A stretch of 64,000 nucleotides of DNA. Origin: Malania oleifera. Its lineage: Eukaryota; Streptophyta; Magnoliopsida; Santalales; Ximeniaceae. The stretch spans positions 799,501 to 863,500 of the forward strand of contig NC_080424.1 in assembly GCF_029873635.1 (NCBI RefSeq). Reading direction: 5' to 3'. A program made the translations under genes and the position numbers. The notes under the pieces were generated by a model. It saw only the letters and a program-made list of their open reading frames with translations. It was not told the origin of the DNA and ran no database searches. Numbering within the stretch: the stretch's first letter is position 1; each line of letters begins with the position of its first letter. Positions 12,911 to 24,330 of this stretch are shown piece by piece.

Positions 12911-12922
12911 GCTCTGATACCA
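12911..12922 (-). other. Primer-binding site, initiator tRNA-Met type
   Basis: The minus strand reads TGGTATCAGAGC, complementary to the 3' end of plant initiator tRNA-Met and the usual copia PBS. It lies 2 bases inside the 5' LTR edge. Confidence 0.9.
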
Positions 12923-14139
12923 ATTGTTAGCTTTACCATGATCTCAAGAGGGGGGTGAATTGGTATTTTAAAATTGATGCTCTAAGTCAATACCCTAACA
13001 GCAGTATTTTCACAACCCTAAGGTCAATATAGTGCAAGTAAAATAAATCAATTGCAATATGTAGCGGAAATTAAATAGCACAATTTAATTAACCAAGCAT
13101 GCACCAAAAAGCAGTAAAAAATAAGTGACACCCAGAAGTGTTATCAAGGTTCAGCCCCGAATTGCCCACGTCCCCGCCTTGGCTAACAAGCACAAGGATT
13201 ACCACTGTAATGCCCACTTAAGCGGGTGGAGCAGCATCAAAACAACTAGGTCAATTAGCACAGAGCTGACCTCAACCTTTACACACAATCTTTACCGGGC
13301 TGGACTACCGCCCCCTCAGGCCACGCTTGGAATACAACAGTATGTTCACAATAATGAAACCGGTACAGTAATTATGCTTTCATGTAAAGAAGATATATAC
13401 TCAATATAAACAGTCACATACACCACCAAATGATATAATGAAGTAAGCTCAATGTGGTCTAAATGTCTACTCTCAAATATTTATGCAAGTATTGCAATCA
13501 GTGCGTGAGAGTGTCAATAATATGATCTTTGTGTCAAAATAATGATTTCAATCACAATGCTCAAACAAAGATACTAGCCACACTTCAGATATCTCAACAA
13601 ATGATTTTTCTCAAAGTATAAGCCTCAAAAGATATTCAGATTTTGTTTGTAAAAATGGTTTTATCTTTGTGTTCAAAAGACAATGCTAATCAAATAATAT
13701 TGCAACAAAGATCTTTAAAACATAAGCAAATATCTCTCCAAGGATTTTTCTCAAAATGAAACACACAAGATATTTTAAAATGATTTGAAAATATTTTTAG
13801 CAACCAAAATCGAATGAGAACTTCTTAAGATATTGCAATAATAATGCAACACTCAGAAGTTCAAATGAAGTTTTCTTAGGGAAGACTTATTGATAAAGTC
13901 TCCTAAGAAAAACTTAAGGTCTTGCTCTCAAACAAAATAATCTCAATCAAACACAAGTTGGAGAGAGCAATCCTTCAAAGTAAGAACACTCAATTCACAC
14001 TTACAAAAGGATTTTTGGCAATATGGCAAGGTAAGTATGAGTGTAGGATACTTGGAAGTGAGTATGAGAGATTTTGGATTTCAGAAAATTTTCACTAATC
14101 AAGTTGTTAATCAGCTACTAATCTTTTCAAATGAGGGGG

Positions 14140-14148
14140 TATATATAG
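14140..14148 (-). promoter_or_regulatory. TATA box of copia A LTR
   Basis: tatatatag on the + strand reads CTATATATA on the element strand, placed between the palindrome-rich U3 and the R/U5 part. A good core promoter candidate by position. Confidence 0.55.
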
Positions 14149-14300
14149 ACTACCCCATAATTATAACCGTCCATGACACGTAGGGTATTATTAGTATTGT
14201 TTTAAATCATTTTAACCCAATTAACTTTAAAAAATTTAACTGCGATAAAAATAATATGGCAACCCGAGAGCACCGGTCGACCAGACTTGAGGTTCGATTG

Positions 14301-14406
14301 ACCTAGTGACGAAGTTTAGTCGACTAGGTAAAATTTGAACTGAAAGTTCGAGTACCTAGTGACGAAGTTTGGTCGACTGGGTAAAATTTGAACTGAAAGT
14401 TTGGTC
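14301..14406. repeat. 53-base tandem duplication inside LTR
   Basis: The segment beginning acctagtgacgaagttt occurs at 14301 and again at 14354. The left LTR has one copy. The duplication therefore arose after integration, or before it in a copy that was then partly converted. Confidence 0.8.
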
Positions 14407-15083
14407 GACCAAAATAGGGTTCCCAAAGGCAATTTTTCATTTCTGCGTGGTTCAGTCGACCATGTGGATTTGAACTAAGTGGTTCGAACGATCGGGCGGT
14501 TGGCCAAACCCACGTGGGGACACGGTCGACCAGGTGGTTGGCTTAGTCATTAGGTGCGGTCGACCGTATGGTCAAACGTTTGACCTGGAGAGAGTTCAAT
14601 CGACCAGGTGACTTGAACTAGGCAGGGTTTGGTCGACCATGCTATGGTCAAATTGTTGACCTAGTGACTGGTTTGGTTGACCGATAGACTTTCATTGTGA
14701 AGGTACGATCAATCGAAAATGCATTTTTTATGCATTTGGGTTCTATTTCCTTATGCAATCACCCTAACCATATAAACACATTATGTTTATGCATGTATGA
14801 GTGTCCTAGGGTCATTTTAGGTCTTTTTCATTTGAACTTACCTATCATATCATGCATGTGATGCATTTGATTATTACAACTCAGATCCTATTTACTATTA
14901 CAAGCCCATATTAAATAATGAATTGAAATACAATACAAATAAAGTGTTCAGGGTCTTCAACCTCTACTTCTTGTGCCATCATTTTGATTTGCCAATTTTA
15001 TACCTGCACATACCCTCAGATAGTCGTCAAAGACAACAAGTATTTGTCATTCTCAAAATCGGGTATGACCTATAAGGTTAACA

Positions 15084-16402
15084 AGAACACAATCAAATAT
15101 CTCTAGAACAAATATCAAGTATCAAGTATAGGAGATATTCGAAAATAAGCTTGTCAGAAAATATTTGGCAATATCACAATACAAGATCTTGAATCTTGCA
15201 ACAAGAATGCAAGACTCACAAGCCCTAAAGTTTTCCCAAAAGAGATTTATGGATTAAATACTAAGGGAAAACTCTAGCTCACTCTTCTAAAATCAATATA
15301 TAATGTGAAGGTGCAATGAGAGTGTGAGCTTTTGTAAATAAGATGGATGATTTCAAAAACACTCTTACATGAATGATTTTGCAATAAGAAATTAGTAGGA
15401 GTAAAATATATGAGTTTTTTTGAGTGAAAGTATGAGAAAATTTTGCGAGAATTTCAAAGAGTTTTTTTCTAATCAAGTTTGCTAACCACAGTTAATCTCT
15501 CCAAATGAATAGGTATTTATAAGTTTTCAACAAATTATAACCGTTGGGGGACACAAGGGTCATTTTGGAAAAGTTTAGTGTTGGTTAATTAAAATTAACC
15601 TAGTTTAAACACGATAAAAATCAAGCAACTCGAGAGGTTCGGTCGCTCGATCCATAGGGCCAATCGCCAGGCTTTGGGTGGCTGAGGTGAGTTCGGTTGG
15701 CTAAATGTTAAGGTGATTTCCTAACCTTCATGGTTTCGGGTGCCTGGTCCATGGTTCAAGTTGCCAAACGTCACAATTTGGTCGCTCAGGCCTATTTTGA
15801 ACTACAAGTTCGGTTGCCCGGGGACAGTGAAAAAAGTAAACTTTCAGGTTCAGTCAACCGAGGACAATATGCACAAAATCAGTTCGGTTGCTTGAGCCAT
15901 AGTCAACAGTTTGACTTTAGGCTGGTTATAATGCCAAGTTTCGGTCGCCCAAAGCCCTTTGAAAATATTTCCTCTACTTTTGACCTTATATGATTTTATC
16001 CTTATTTTTATATGTTTGCAATTAGGCTTAAGGGACTCAGTCATGATGTGTCCTATGGTCAATCATGACCTTGAGAGTTAACCCCAAAAATCCAATGTTT
16101 CCTAAGGTCATTCTATGGTCTTTGAGCTTATGCATCCTATCATGCATGTAATGCAATTATTACAAACCATATTATTATAGACCAACAAAATTAAATGCAA
16201 ATACAATTGACAATAGTGGTCTTCATTCCCTTTGTTTCTCCAAATGCTATCATACGGTATGAACATTGAGTTCCTTATGGCATCAAGTATATCTTTACCA
16301 TCCATACGTACAAAGAATGGACCTATGCCAAAATTCAAGGCATTGGTAAGATGCAAAATTATTTGTCATTATCAAAACAGGTTATGACCTATAAGGTCAA
16401 CA
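15084..16402 (-). repeat. LTR C, partial LTR of a second long-LTR copia family
   Basis: The inner end shares its last ~40 bases with copia A LTR (ttatcaaaacaggttatgac... then ataaggtcaaca). It has the same overall plan: a TATA-like tatttataa (15514-15522, minus), a ttataaccg block, then repeated ttcggt(c/t)g motifs. The motif core differs (GGTCGCTCG, GGTTGCC), so it is a related but separate family. It is cut at 15083 by copia A; the remainder should lie left of the window. No coding sequence is present. Confidence 0.75.
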
Positions 16403-17373
16403 AAAACTTTAAAGCTGAAGTTGAAAATCAACTCAACAAAAGGATTAAAACCATCAGATCTGACCGTGATGGTGAATACTATGGTAGATATGATGGTTCA
16501 GGTGAACAACGTCGAGGGCCGTTTGCTAAATTCCTAGAGGAATGCGGTATTGTCTCTCAGTACACTATGACAGGTTCGCCCACTATGAATGGTGTTGCTG
16601 ATAGATGAAACAAGATGCTTCAGGATATGGTGAGGAGTATGATTAGTCATTCCTCCTTTCCAGAATCACTCTAGGGAGAAGCACTTAAGACTGCAGCATA
16701 TATTCTTAACAAAGTCCCAACTAAAGCGACTTCCAAATCCCCTTATGAACTTTGGACAGATAAAAAAACCTATTCTAAACCACTTTCATATTTGGGGATA
16801 TCCAGTAGAGGTAAGGCCTTATAGACCTAATAAAAAGAATGTGGATTCAAGGACGATGAGTTGTTATTTTATTGGGTACTCTGAAAGATCCAGGGGTTAC
16901 AAATTTTGTGATCCTAGAACTAAGCCGATTTTTTGAGTCAAGAAATGCCCAGTTCTTTGAGGATGTCGAGTTTGTAGGGGGAGATATAATTAGGGACTTT
17001 GTCTTTGAAGGGGAAAATGTAGATATTCCCACAAGTGTTGCTGGCATTGATTAGGATTTTATTCCTGACCCTATTCAAGACACATTAGTTCAAGACAATG
17101 TCGTAGTACCTCCCATCCAAGAAATTATTCCATAAGAACAAACTCTTACACCTCAAGAACCTATGCCATTAAGAAGATCCAGTAGATAGAGAAGAAGTGC
17201 AGTTCCAGATGATTACATTGTATTTCTTCAAGAACATGAGGTAGACATTGGAGTGATGGAAGATGATCCTATCAACTTCCATCAAGCCATGGTAAGTTCT
17301 AATTCTCATAAGTGGGTTGATGCCATGAATGAGAAGATTAAGTCCATAAAGGACAATGATGTGTGGGATCTTG
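16403..17373 (+). pseudogene. Copia B integrase, 3' part, and linker
   Basis: Starts in the integrase core (TIRSDRDGEYYG, then SPTMNGVADR, expected ER/RN motif degraded). It continues through a frame-broken C-terminal region (ELWTDKK, FHIWGYPVE, then CYFIGYSERSRGYKFCDP). 16947-17373 is the acidic linker with FFEDVEFVGGD and a degraded QEPMPLRRSS, then the first RT residues before the Cassandra insertion. In-frame stops occur at about 16606, 16673, 16934 and 17053. Confidence 0.85.
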
Positions 17374-17693
17374 TGTGATACCCCGTGGAAGAAAGTTTTA
17401 AAAAAGGATTTGATGTTACTACCCATATCAACAAGGTACACCTTTCTTTTCGGGAGCCTTCCCATAAGAACTCCACGATTAAACGTTCTTGGCTTGGAGT
17501 AATCTTGGGATGGGTGACCTTCTAGGAAGTTTTCTCAGGAAGTGTGTGAGTGAGGACAAAACACACTGAAAAGGACACGTGTTGGTCTGTGGGGCTAATC
17601 ATTAATCCGATAAGGCTTGCCCCCCTATTGTCTGGTCCAGGTGGAAGAAGAGAGACGCAGTGCTCCCTATCAGACCCAGGTTGGGGCGTTACG
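17374..17693 (+). mobile_element. Solo LTR of a Cassandra-type TRIM
   Basis: 320 bases from tgtgatacccc to ggggcgttacg (terminal CA changed to CG), flanked by near-identical 5-bp repeats tcttg (17369-17373) and tctta (17694-17698). The interior carries a stretch closely resembling the 3' two-thirds of plant 5S rRNA, the hallmark of Cassandra LTRs. The LTR sequence also matches both LTRs of the full element at 36787-37499. It has no coding capacity and interrupts copia B RT. Confidence 0.88.
17461..17536 (+). other. 5S rRNA-like domain inside Cassandra LTR
   Basis: cccataagaactcc, then ttggcttggagtaatcttgg, then gatgggtgacc and ggaagtttt follow the order and spacing of the internal-control-region half of plant 5S rRNA. 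It lacks a proper 5' third and is not a 5S gene. Confidence 0.8.
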
Positions 17694-19174
17694 TCTTATT
17701 TCATTTCCAGAAGGTATGAAACCCATTGGTTGTAAATGGATATTTAAGACCAAGAGGGATTCAAAAGGCAATATGGAAAGGTACAAGGTTCGTCTTGTCG
17801 CGAAGGGATTTACACAAAAAGAAGGGATTGATTATAAAGAGACTTTCTCTCCGGTTTCTTCAAAAGACTCTTTTAGGATTATAATGGCATTAGTGGCGCA
17901 TTTCAATCTTGAGTTACATTAGATGGATGCAAAGACAGTGTTTCTCAATGGTAACATTGATGAAACAATCTATATGGTGTAGCCAGAAAACTTTGTGTCA
18001 GGAGACCCAAAGAATATGGTTTGCAAACTAAATAAATCCATCTATGCACTCAAACAGGCATCTTGACAATGGTATTTTAAGTTTCATTAGGTAATTATCT
18101 CGTTTGGTTTTGAGATGAATTTAGTTGATGAATGTATATACCATAAGTTCAGTTGGAGCAAGTATATTTTTCTGGTTTTGTACGTTGATGACATCTTGCT
18201 TGCTAGCAACGATATAGGCTTATTGCACGAAACCAAGAGATTTCTAGTTAAGAATTTTGAGATGAAAGATCTTGGTGAAGCCTCTTTTGTGTTAGGGATA
18301 CATATACACAGGGATCGTTCTCGGTGTATTTTAGGACTATCACAAAAGAGCTATATCGAAAAGGTTCTTAAAAGATATAACATGCAAGATTGTAAACCAA
18401 GTAATACCCCTATGCCTAAGGGAGACAAATTTAGTCTCAATCAGTGTCCTAAGAATGATTTTGAGGTAAAGGAAATGCAGAAGATTCCCTATGCTTTGGC
18501 TATAGGTAGTCTAATGTATGCTCAGGTTTGTACGCGTCCAGATATTGTGTATGTTACTGGGATGTTGGATAAGTATTTAAGTAATCCAGGAGCAGACCAT
18601 TGGAAAGCGGCTAAACGGGTCTTGCGGTACTTATAGAGAACAAAAGAATGCATGCTCACGTATCAAATGTCGGATCAACTTGAGATCATCGGGTATACTG
18701 ACTCTGATTTTGCGAGATGTCGTGATAGTATGAAATCTACATCAGGCTATATTTTTCTACTTGCTGGAGGTGCCATCTCCTGGAAGAGTGCTAAATAGTC
18801 TCTTATAGCCTCTTCCACCTTGGTAGCAGAGTATATAGCGTGTTATGAGGCATCTAATTATAGAGTATGACTGCGAAATTTTGTCACAAGGGTTGTGCAT
18901 AGTGGATAGTATTGATAGACCACTTAAGTTATTTTGTGACAATAAATCTGCAGTTTTATATTCCAACAACAACAGGAGCTCGATGAAGTCGAAGCATATA
19001 GACATTAAGTTCCTAGTTGTCAAAGAAAGAGTTTAGAGTGGTCAATTGTCTATAGAGCACATTGGTACAAACTCCATGGTTGTGGATCCGCTTACTAAGG
19101 GATTGCTGCCCAAATAGTTTCATGAGTACACCATTCATATGAGTGTCATATTTCTAGATGATGTTCAGTTTTAG
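17694..19174 (+). pseudogene. Copia B reverse transcriptase and RNase H, broken
   Basis: Continues RT after the Cassandra LTR: GCKWIFKTKRDSKGN, LVAKGFTQKEGIDY and a tryptophan-poor, stop-containing stretch near 17920-18110. Then 18115-18636 has the catalytic YVDDILLAS, FEMKDLGEASFVLG and SLMYAQVCTRPDI. RNase H follows (18640-19174) with TDSDFA, CDNKSAVLYSN and DPLTKG motifs, ending at a TAG at 19172. TAG/TGA codons replace expected CAG/TGG codons at several points (for example 17920, 18063, 18634). Confidence 0.88.
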
Positions 19175-19596
19175 TGGGAGTTTGTATTTTATGGATGCTC
19201 TTTCGATATAGACATGTTTTTCAGTTATTCCACTTTATGGATTATTTTGAGGTTATTTTCTACAGAAGTAAAGTTTGGTTTTCATACTTTGATTGATGTT
19301 ATGGGTTGATCTCACTAAAGTTTAAGGTGAACCAGTTGGAAATAGGCATGTTAAGATCACATTGCTTGAAATTTCCATGCTACATATCCACATCATGATC
19401 CATGTCATTCAGTTGTATTGGCATATGTGACCATTGATGGGTCGAGTTACAAATTTTGTAATAAAGGCCGCTTTGATCCTATGTTAGTATAATTGATGGA
19501 CCGGATTGGTTATAGATATATTTCAGTATGACAACAAAGTTGAGGTCATTCGGTTATTTTTTGCAATACATAATTATGAGGTTACACATATAACCC

Positions 19597-19607
19597 AAGT
19601 GGGAGAT
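19597..19607 (+). other. Polypurine tract of copia B
   Basis: aagtgggagat immediately precedes the LTR start, the usual arrangement. Confidence 0.7.
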
Positions 19608-20112
19608 TGTTGGATCAAGTTTCAATTATGGGCTTATATGTGAAACAATTATGTGTTGTGGACTGTCTAATAAGGATAGACCCTATTTAAAAGTGATCGT
19701 TTATTTTGGATAATGATGGGTTTTAATGTATCTGATAGGTTATGGACCTTTAATGTGTAGATACTTTAGTGGTAATTTTCGTTTACTATGATAGGCGAAA
19801 ACGGAAATACACATGTATGGCTAACGATTATATAAATAGTGGTTATGGTCCCCGAATCACACAAATGGTTCCAAAAATTTCTCTTTTGTCATCCCATCAC
19901 CAGAGAGAATACAAAGAACGCCAAAGGAATTTTCTGGACATTACGTGTTGATCTGGAAGATTATCTACACGACTTGACACATTTTGGAACGCTATGGATT
20001 CAAGTACGCTTCCGTATTTAGTTTAATGTTCTTAATGATTATTTGACATGACTGATTCTGGCTTGATGATGTTTTTTATCAATCTAAAGGAAATAATTTT
20101 TAAGATCTAACA
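19608..20112 (+). repeat. 3' LTR of copia B
   Basis: 505 bases, starting TGTTGGATC and ending GATCTAACA, so the termini are almost perfect inverted repeats. It contains a TATA-like attatataaatag near 19828-19840. Confidence 0.78.
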
Positions 20113-20360
20113 ACTCTTCCATATCCATCCACCAAATCGCACGCACACCCAGATATATCTCGATGAATTCCCTTGTTAATTGCATTTATAACATATATAC
20201 ATACACAAACACTAGATGCATTATATATCTGATGAATTCCATTCCTTGATGATTTCGATATTTGAATTTGTGTGGATGTAAATATATTTAAATATAATTT
20301 TATATTATATTTTATTTAAATTTAAATTTAAAATTTCTCCAAACATAGGATTAGGAGAAA

Positions 20361-20394
<34 letters not shown>

Positions 20395-20395
20395 T
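20113..20395. other. Non-coding, with (ATT)n microsatellite
   Basis: AT-rich sequence without genes. 20361-20395 is a run of about 11 att units, which may be the simple-repeat tail of the LINE fragment that follows. Confidence 0.6.
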
Positions 20396-20640
20396 ACTAA
20401 AAGAGGGCAGCATCTCTAATTATTTATTAATATACCCTCACTTTTGGCGGAAGAATATCATGGTTACAAGATAAGTAAAAGAGAGATTACAGAAAAACCC
20501 TCAAAAAAAAAAACAACACCAACAACCAACCAAACTAAAACAATAAAACTAAACATAACTAATAAAGAAGATAAAAACATTAACATAATCAAAATCAAAT
20601 CAAAATACAAGTGACTAGAAATTAAACACGAGTGATTGGA
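20396..20640 (-). mobile_element. 5'-truncated LINE, 3' end only
   Basis: Read on the minus strand, 20396-20470 matches the last ~90 bases of the LINE at 9790-9870 (ggtattcctccg / ccctcacttttggcgg in reverse), including the agggcagcatctct block. Only the 3' UTR remains, typical of 5'-truncated LINE insertions. The upstream limit is approximate. Confidence 0.72.
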
Positions 20641-22118
20641 ATTTTTGTGCTACTTAATTAGATGCATGAAAATTATCTTCACTTAACTAAGCTTACACTA
20701 CTCCTTGAATTCTTTTCTTGGTGAGAGCAATACTTATTTACACTACTCCTTGAATTCTTTTTAGAGGAAATTAGGTAACTTACGTACTTTTTAATTTGTT
20801 ATATTTAATATAAAGATACATATTGCATTATTTCTTATTAGAAAAAAAATGTATAATCTTATATATGTTATTATCAAGGTAACTGAGTAGATCTTAATCC
20901 ATATAAAAGATTTGAATTCACCAACGAGAGATGTATATATGAATTATTTATCTATTTATTTTAATATTTAAATGGGGAGGGGATGAAGTTGGAATCTTAA
21001 TATTTAAACCGGAAACAACTTGTCCACGTAAAAAATAAAATAAAAATAAAAATAAAAAGATAGAGGAGTGTTTGGAAGACCACTCTTGCATAGGACCTTA
21101 ATCTTTACATATGCACAATTTTCATGTTAAGGTTGTTAATTTAATTTCAAGACTAATTAATTAGTTTTGGATTTGTTTTTGCATGAGTAGAAGAGTGTCT
21201 TTTCGAGGCATGCATGGTTAACCTTTGTAGTTTGATAGTTTCTTCCTTGAAGATTCTTTGACGTACAATGGACCTTGCCACTCTTCCAAAGCATGCAAAG
21301 ACTTGAATGCCACATGATATTTTGTCCCCTCTACTAAAATTATGTTGCTTATGTCGACACAATTTTAGTGGAGGAGACACAGTAGCCTCGTGGCACCTAA
21401 GTTTTTTTTTTTTTTTTCAAAATCATGCCTTGACTTCAGGGACAAATATATAGATGCTATAACATGATTACTTATTAGGTGTTTGATTATTATATGTATG
21501 TTGGATCTATATTAAGGGTGGATCAGCGAGAGTATGCCCTGTGAAGTGTAAGTTTAAACCAAAATACAATAGCTTTGTATAGATTTCAACTTGAGTTCTT
21601 CCTTCTATATATTTATTTTCTTAAGTTAGGAAAGAAATGTTAGTTTGTACAATTATGAGAAGAAAAGTATGACTATGTTGTATTTTCTTTACCTATACCT
21701 TGATAGTAATTGAATTTTTATTGAATTTATCATAAATGTAACTCTAGTGTCCAATGTGTACATAAACTTGGTGTCTTGTGATTGTTTAGTTTTCCCTTTT
21801 TTCTTATATTCTTCTTTTATTTTGTCAATTTTGGTTCGAGTGTTCTCACAGTAAAACAAATAAGTACATACGCACAATTATGAGATCCATGAAAATCTTG
21901 TAACTTATAGTGGCCCCTTCACATGTCTAATTAGAGTCAAACAAATCAAAAGCATGTGCATACATGCAATATGGTTAGTAGCCTAGCTAGCTACTAGCAT
22001 AGCTAAGCTATATATAGAGACACATTTCATGAAATAGGAGAAAGATCATATGGTACGCGGCATGGGTTGGTTTGGATTGCATCCTACTATGGAAAACATG
22101 ACCCTTTTTTCCAAAATA
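20641..22118. other. AT-rich stretch with no recognised gene
   Basis: No convincing coding region. A short direct repeat of tacactactccttgaattct occurs near 20696 and 20741. The 75-residue minus-strand frame at 21153-21380 has no family features I recognise. Confidence 0.5.
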
Positions 22119-22220
22119 CACTACAAAAAATAACCTTTTTAGTGACGAAAGTATTAGTGACAAACCGAAAATCGTCACTAATATTTAAGCCATTAGTGAC
22201 GAACTTTGTATCCATCACTA
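22119..22220. mobile_element. CACTA-like terminal fragment
   Basis: Begins CACTACAAAAAATAACC, the standard terminal motif of CACTA (En/Spm) DNA transposons. It is followed by repeated sub-terminal TTAGTGACGA motifs in both orientations up to about 22220. I find no matching opposite terminus, so this looks like one end of a deleted or very short element. Confidence 0.5.
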
Positions 22221-23190
22221 ATACAAAATGAAGAATTTAATTTATGTTGCTCATTTCTCTCTCAAAAAATAAGTTATTTGTTTAAAAAATTAATTTTTAG
22301 AGCGATGGATCATCTTGTATTATATGGTGTAAATTTATTATAAGTTTTCAATCAGTCAAAAAGGTACTTATTAACTAACAAAAAATTTAATAATAAAAAA
22401 AAAATTGTAAATAATAATATTTTAATGAATGAGTAATATTCAAAAAATAAATTGTGGTAATAAAATAATTTGTTTGGAAAAAAGTTAATTTTGTATCTTT
22501 TAGAAGTTCTAAGTCATAACTTTTAAAATTTTTTTGAAAAGATTAATTAAAATATCAACCTTTTAAAAGTTCAAAATATATTTTATCAATCAAACAATAT
22601 ATCGAACACAAATTTTATTTTTAAAATAAAAAATTTATTTTGAAACATGGGGAGCTATATAGACTCACCCTTAAAATGAAGATTTTTAGTAAAATGACTA
22701 AAATGCCCCTATTCCACCTTAACACATGATAATTTCATCACAAAAATAGACATTTGATTAGCATGTTTACATAATCAAGTTAAGTGAGGCTATCAATGCT
22801 ATTCATAAAGGACTTACTAAAGTTGAAACAATTGTCCCAAAGTACTTTTAGGTTTCAATTGAGATTTCATTTGAAGAAATGAATGGAAAGGAAATAAAAA
22901 GAAATTTTATTTTTCATTAGATTTTTTTTACATCAAATAGTATTTAAAATGTAAATTAATCGTAATATGATAAAAAATTAAGAAAAATCAGATATTAATG
23001 ATATATAAGATAAAATCTTTATTTATTAATTTACTGTATTTTATTTTCCCTCTTACTTTTCTTGATAACTAGATATAAAAGAAAATTTGTTGGGCTCTAC
23101 TTCTAAAGTAAAAATACAATAAAAACCAGAAGTTCCTCCAAATTCGAGAAAAAAGTATCGACTCCTACATATGAAAAACTATCTTAAAAG
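22221..23190. other. AT-rich non-coding stretch
   Basis: Poly(A)/poly(T)-rich sequence with no ORF, RNA gene or clear repeat boundaries visible. Confidence 0.5.
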
Positions 23191-24330
23191 GGAGAGACTA
23201 TAAAAAAAAGGAATATGCTTCACCATCAAATGAGGAGAAGAAGCACACATTAATTGGAAAGACCTTTGGATTCCTTCTACTCCAAGTTTCTCCCTTAAGA
23301 TAGCAGCAGATACTCATAACAAACTTTTTAAGGTAGCAAAGCTCATATGCTTAATTGGGGAAGTCTGGAAAGAGGACATCCTTCACCAATTTTTTTATGA
23401 ACAAACCAACAAGGAAATCAAACTTACCTTTAAGTCTGGAAGGATGCACTAATGAAGCATCTTGGATTTCAAACTATAATAGGTCCTTTTCTATTGCTAG
23501 ACAAACTGAGCATGTACATTCTCACACTATCTCCTAAACTTCCTTTGGAAAAAGTTGTGGAAATTGGAAATCCATTCAAGTTATCCAACTAGATAGTCAT
23601 TTCAAATGCAATTGTTACTGGAGATATCCTAAGTAGAAGGTTGAACTTGGATGACTCCTATCCTTTTGGTGGTAATAATTGGAAACTGCATCACATATAT
23701 ACCTTTTTCACTTGTCAATTAGCAAATATGCTTTGGTTTGAATTTTGGGGCCTTAGAATAGATCACATCGAATTTAACTCACTAGCTGAATGATTGCAAA
23801 AAGCCCTTAATGAAGAGTTAATTAATGATTGGTTACAACTTAAAAGCAAAGTCCTTCTCTTTTTCATTGCTCGTTTAAAGAATTTTGGCATCTCATGAAT
23901 AACTGTATCTTTTAGACTAAACAAGTTGGTCATTCTCGTTTATCAAAGTAGATATTGCATACCTTCAATGAACGCAAGGTACTTTACCTTTCCTCTCTAG
24001 CTAACTCTATTTCCCTATCGCCACCCTATTGGTCCCTACTTTTGCCCTACAATACAAAATTCAACTTTGATGCAGCCTTCTGACAAGACTCCTTAACAGC
24101 TTACATTATTGTTATTGCAAGAAACTTTGAAGGAAAAGAAATTGGAGCTTGGGTTTCATCTTGTCCTACTTTCGACTCATCAATTGAGGAAGCTTATGCT
24201 TGCCTATTGGCAATAAGGAAGGCCATTGATGGCGGTCCTCAAGATACTATTATTGAAGGAGATGTTAGAGGCAATCATTGATGATCTCTCTACTCCTAAA
24301 ATTCTTGTTGCCTAGAAGTATCAAACCATT
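23191..24330 (+). pseudogene. Decayed LINE ORF2 C-terminus (zinc-binding region and RNase H)
   Basis: No long frame survives. Translated pieces still show a zinc-binding reverse-transcriptase region near 23640-23800 and a plant-type RNase H near 24050-24290 (FNFDAAF, EEAYACLLAIRKAID, then EGD). The order matches the C-terminus of L1-type ORF2 at 8270-9514. Frameshifts and stops are frequent, so it is an old relic. Confidence 0.55.

Larger units (their letters stand above)
1..15083 (-). mobile_element. Copia A, Ty1/copia LTR retrotransposon, split by a LINE
   Basis: A long Ty1/copia element read on the minus strand: gag, protease, integrase, reverse transcriptase and RNase H follow each other from about 12869 down to 1434. 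The 5' LTR is 12925-15083; the 3' LTR is cut by the window start (1-869 visible). PBS and PPT sit in the expected places next to the LTRs. A complete LINE (3225-9880) interrupts pol. The order IN-RT-RH defines copia rather than gypsy. The very long LTR (about 2.16 kb) and RT wording resemble the SIRE/Maximus clade, which I offer only tentatively. All reading frames are broken by stops and frameshifts, so it is not autonomous. It lies inside LTR C. Confidence 0.9.
12925..15083 (-). repeat. 5' LTR of copia A, complete
   Basis: Starts TGTTAGC next to the PBS and ends GGTTAACA, giving the matching TGTTA/TAACA termini. Length is 2159 bases. Its outer 0.9 kb matches bases 1-869. It contains a TATA box on the element strand, a minisatellite-like block of GGTCGACC cores and a 53-base duplication absent from the other LTR. 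Confidence 0.88.
16403..20112 (+). mobile_element. Copia B, 3' part of a Ty1/copia element
   Basis: Begins abruptly within integrase at the edge of LTR C and continues through RT and RNase H to a PPT (19597-19607) and a 505-base 3' LTR. The 5' LTR, gag and protease are not in the window. A solo Cassandra LTR interrupts it at 17374-17693. The element is the oldest layer visible in the stack, since it is interrupted by LTR C. Confidence 0.85.

Noticed and set aside
12905..12930. tRNA gene
   Set aside because: Only 12 bases complementary to initiator tRNA-Met; this is a primer-binding site.
13125..13409. 94-codon ORF in LTR
   Set aside because: Lies within the 5' LTR of copia A on the opposite strand; no protein family.
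17461..17536. 5S rRNA gene
   Set aside because: Only the 3' part of 5S is present and it lies in a Cassandra LTR with target duplication, so it is a transposon domain.
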